Source: JAWLEV01 sp041685915 (GTDB lineage Bacteria; Chloroflexota; Anaerolineae; UBA1429). Taken from it: 61,231 nucleotides of DNA. The number at the start of each line of letters is the position of its first letter. The stretch's first letter is position 1. Under the pieces are notes generated by a model. It did not search any database. It saw nothing but the letters and a program-made list of their open reading frames with translations, and was not told the DNA's origin. Location of the stretch: the NCBI GenBank assembly GCA_041685915.1, contig JAWLEV010000005.1, forward strand, positions 1-61,231, read 5' to 3'. The translations under genes and the position numbers were made by a program. Shown piece by piece: positions 60,910-61,231 of this stretch.

Positions 60910-61107
60910 GAGGATGTTAGCCCAGCCAGGGTCCGATGATGTGTGTGAGGCGGGTACCAGAAAAGCATGATCGCCGTGATGGTCATGGAGAGGAGCAGGG
61001 CCAGTATGCGTTTGCCCTGTCAATGCCATAGGGTCGTCAATGCCCTGCTCATGATCATCTTTTCGCGGCCAGCACTGCAGGGAACTCGGGCATTTGGCCG
61101 CAGCCCA
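60910..61107. other. Gap without an intact gene; possible decayed membrane-protein fragment on the minus strand
   Basis: The minus strand reads GKRILALLLSMTITAIMLFW, a plausible membrane helix, but is interrupted by a TGA and has no clear start. I see no intact gene, RNA or terminator here. It may be debris of a gene related to the partial one at the window edge. Confidence 0.3.
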
Positions 61108-61231
61108 TCAGGCATCCGCGTCGGATGTGTCGATGTGCTCGAACCTGTAGAGGAAATAGATTCCCACGGCCAACACGGTACCCCCCATGACGTATCCCTC
61201 GGTGACTGTGGCCTGGGTGAGGTACATGGCC
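61108..61231 (-). CDS. C-terminal end of an unidentified membrane protein (partial)
   Basis: The frame enters from the right edge and ends at TGA (61110-61108). It reads YLTQATVTEGYVMGGTVLAV, then GIYFLYRFEHIDTSDADA, with one membrane helix and an acidic tail, as expected of a C-terminus. Forty residues do not identify the family. Confidence 0.45.
   Translation of the reverse strand, partial: AMYLTQATVTEGYVMGGTVLAVGIYFLYRFEHIDTSDADA

Noticed and set aside
1..61231. CRISPR array, prophage or insertion sequence
   Set aside because: No regularly spaced direct repeats, integrase, transposase or phage structural genes were found in the window.

Overview
This 61 kb bacterial chromosome segment is moderately GC-rich by eye and carries very little foreign DNA: I see no phage, insertion sequence, CRISPR array, rRNA or tRNA. 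Several traits point to an anaerobic or microaerobic, deep-branching bacterium. Chloroflexota or a nearby candidate phylum fits best by inference, but no marker here is decisive. These traits are lysine synthesis through the LysW carrier protein, a two-protein radical-SAM pair resembling the LipS1/LipS2 lipoyl synthases, the PurO form of IMP cyclohydrolase, an archaeal-style split glycine decarboxylase (GcvPA/GcvPB), and a decayed VIT/VWA protein.

Layout. 1-7.1 kb (minus): a glycine cleavage operon led by the two radical-SAM proteins, then gcvT, gcvH, gcvPA, gcvPB and rsmI, from a strong promoter at 7081-7109. 7.2-14.7 kb: divergent nicotinate phosphoribosyltransferase, then a minus operon polA-argS-URO-D protein-purO. 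14.7-20.7 kb: aldo/keto reductase, a dehydrogenase pseudogene, a sulfatase, a four-cluster ferredoxin, a MelB-type transporter and a secreted propeller-like protein. 20.7-33.5 kb: carbohydrate module with a PfkB kinase, a GH127 enzyme, two xylose-isomerase-like proteins, an SMP-30 lactonase, two Gfo/Idh proteins, a URO-D protein, a sulfatase and a DUF5060/DUF4038-type glycoside hydrolase. 33.5-35 kb: VIT-domain pseudogene that has lost its VWA domain. 35-43.9 kb: membrane protein, Rrf2 regulator, nitroreductase, Gfo/Idh, LCAT-like hydrolase, O-methyltransferase, ABC exporter, cold-shock protein, enolase-superfamily enzyme.

44-53.4 kb holds a near-complete alpha-aminoadipate lysine operon in pathway order: lysW, homocitrate synthase, homoaconitase large and small subunits, homoisocitrate dehydrogenase, lysX, lysY, lysZ, lysJ, lysK. 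It has one consensus promoter and a leader of about 265 nt, which I read as a candidate ribosome-mediated attenuator with a short Lys/Arg-containing leader peptide. The 2-aminoadipate aminotransferase (LysN) is not in the window. 53.5-61.2 kb: Mrp/ApbC Fe-S carrier, vapBC, a minus operon (URO-D protein, DsrE-like protein, Gfo/Idh protein, FAD oxidoreductase), an MgtE magnesium channel, and a partial membrane protein at the edge.

The observations most worth following up are the lysine-operon leader, two in-frame palindromes inside genes (a 51-bp insertion in GH127 and a 48-bp palindrome at the start of a URO-D gene), a terminator inside the cold-shock 5' leader, and the unassigned URO-D/DsrE/Gfo-Idh/FAD operon.
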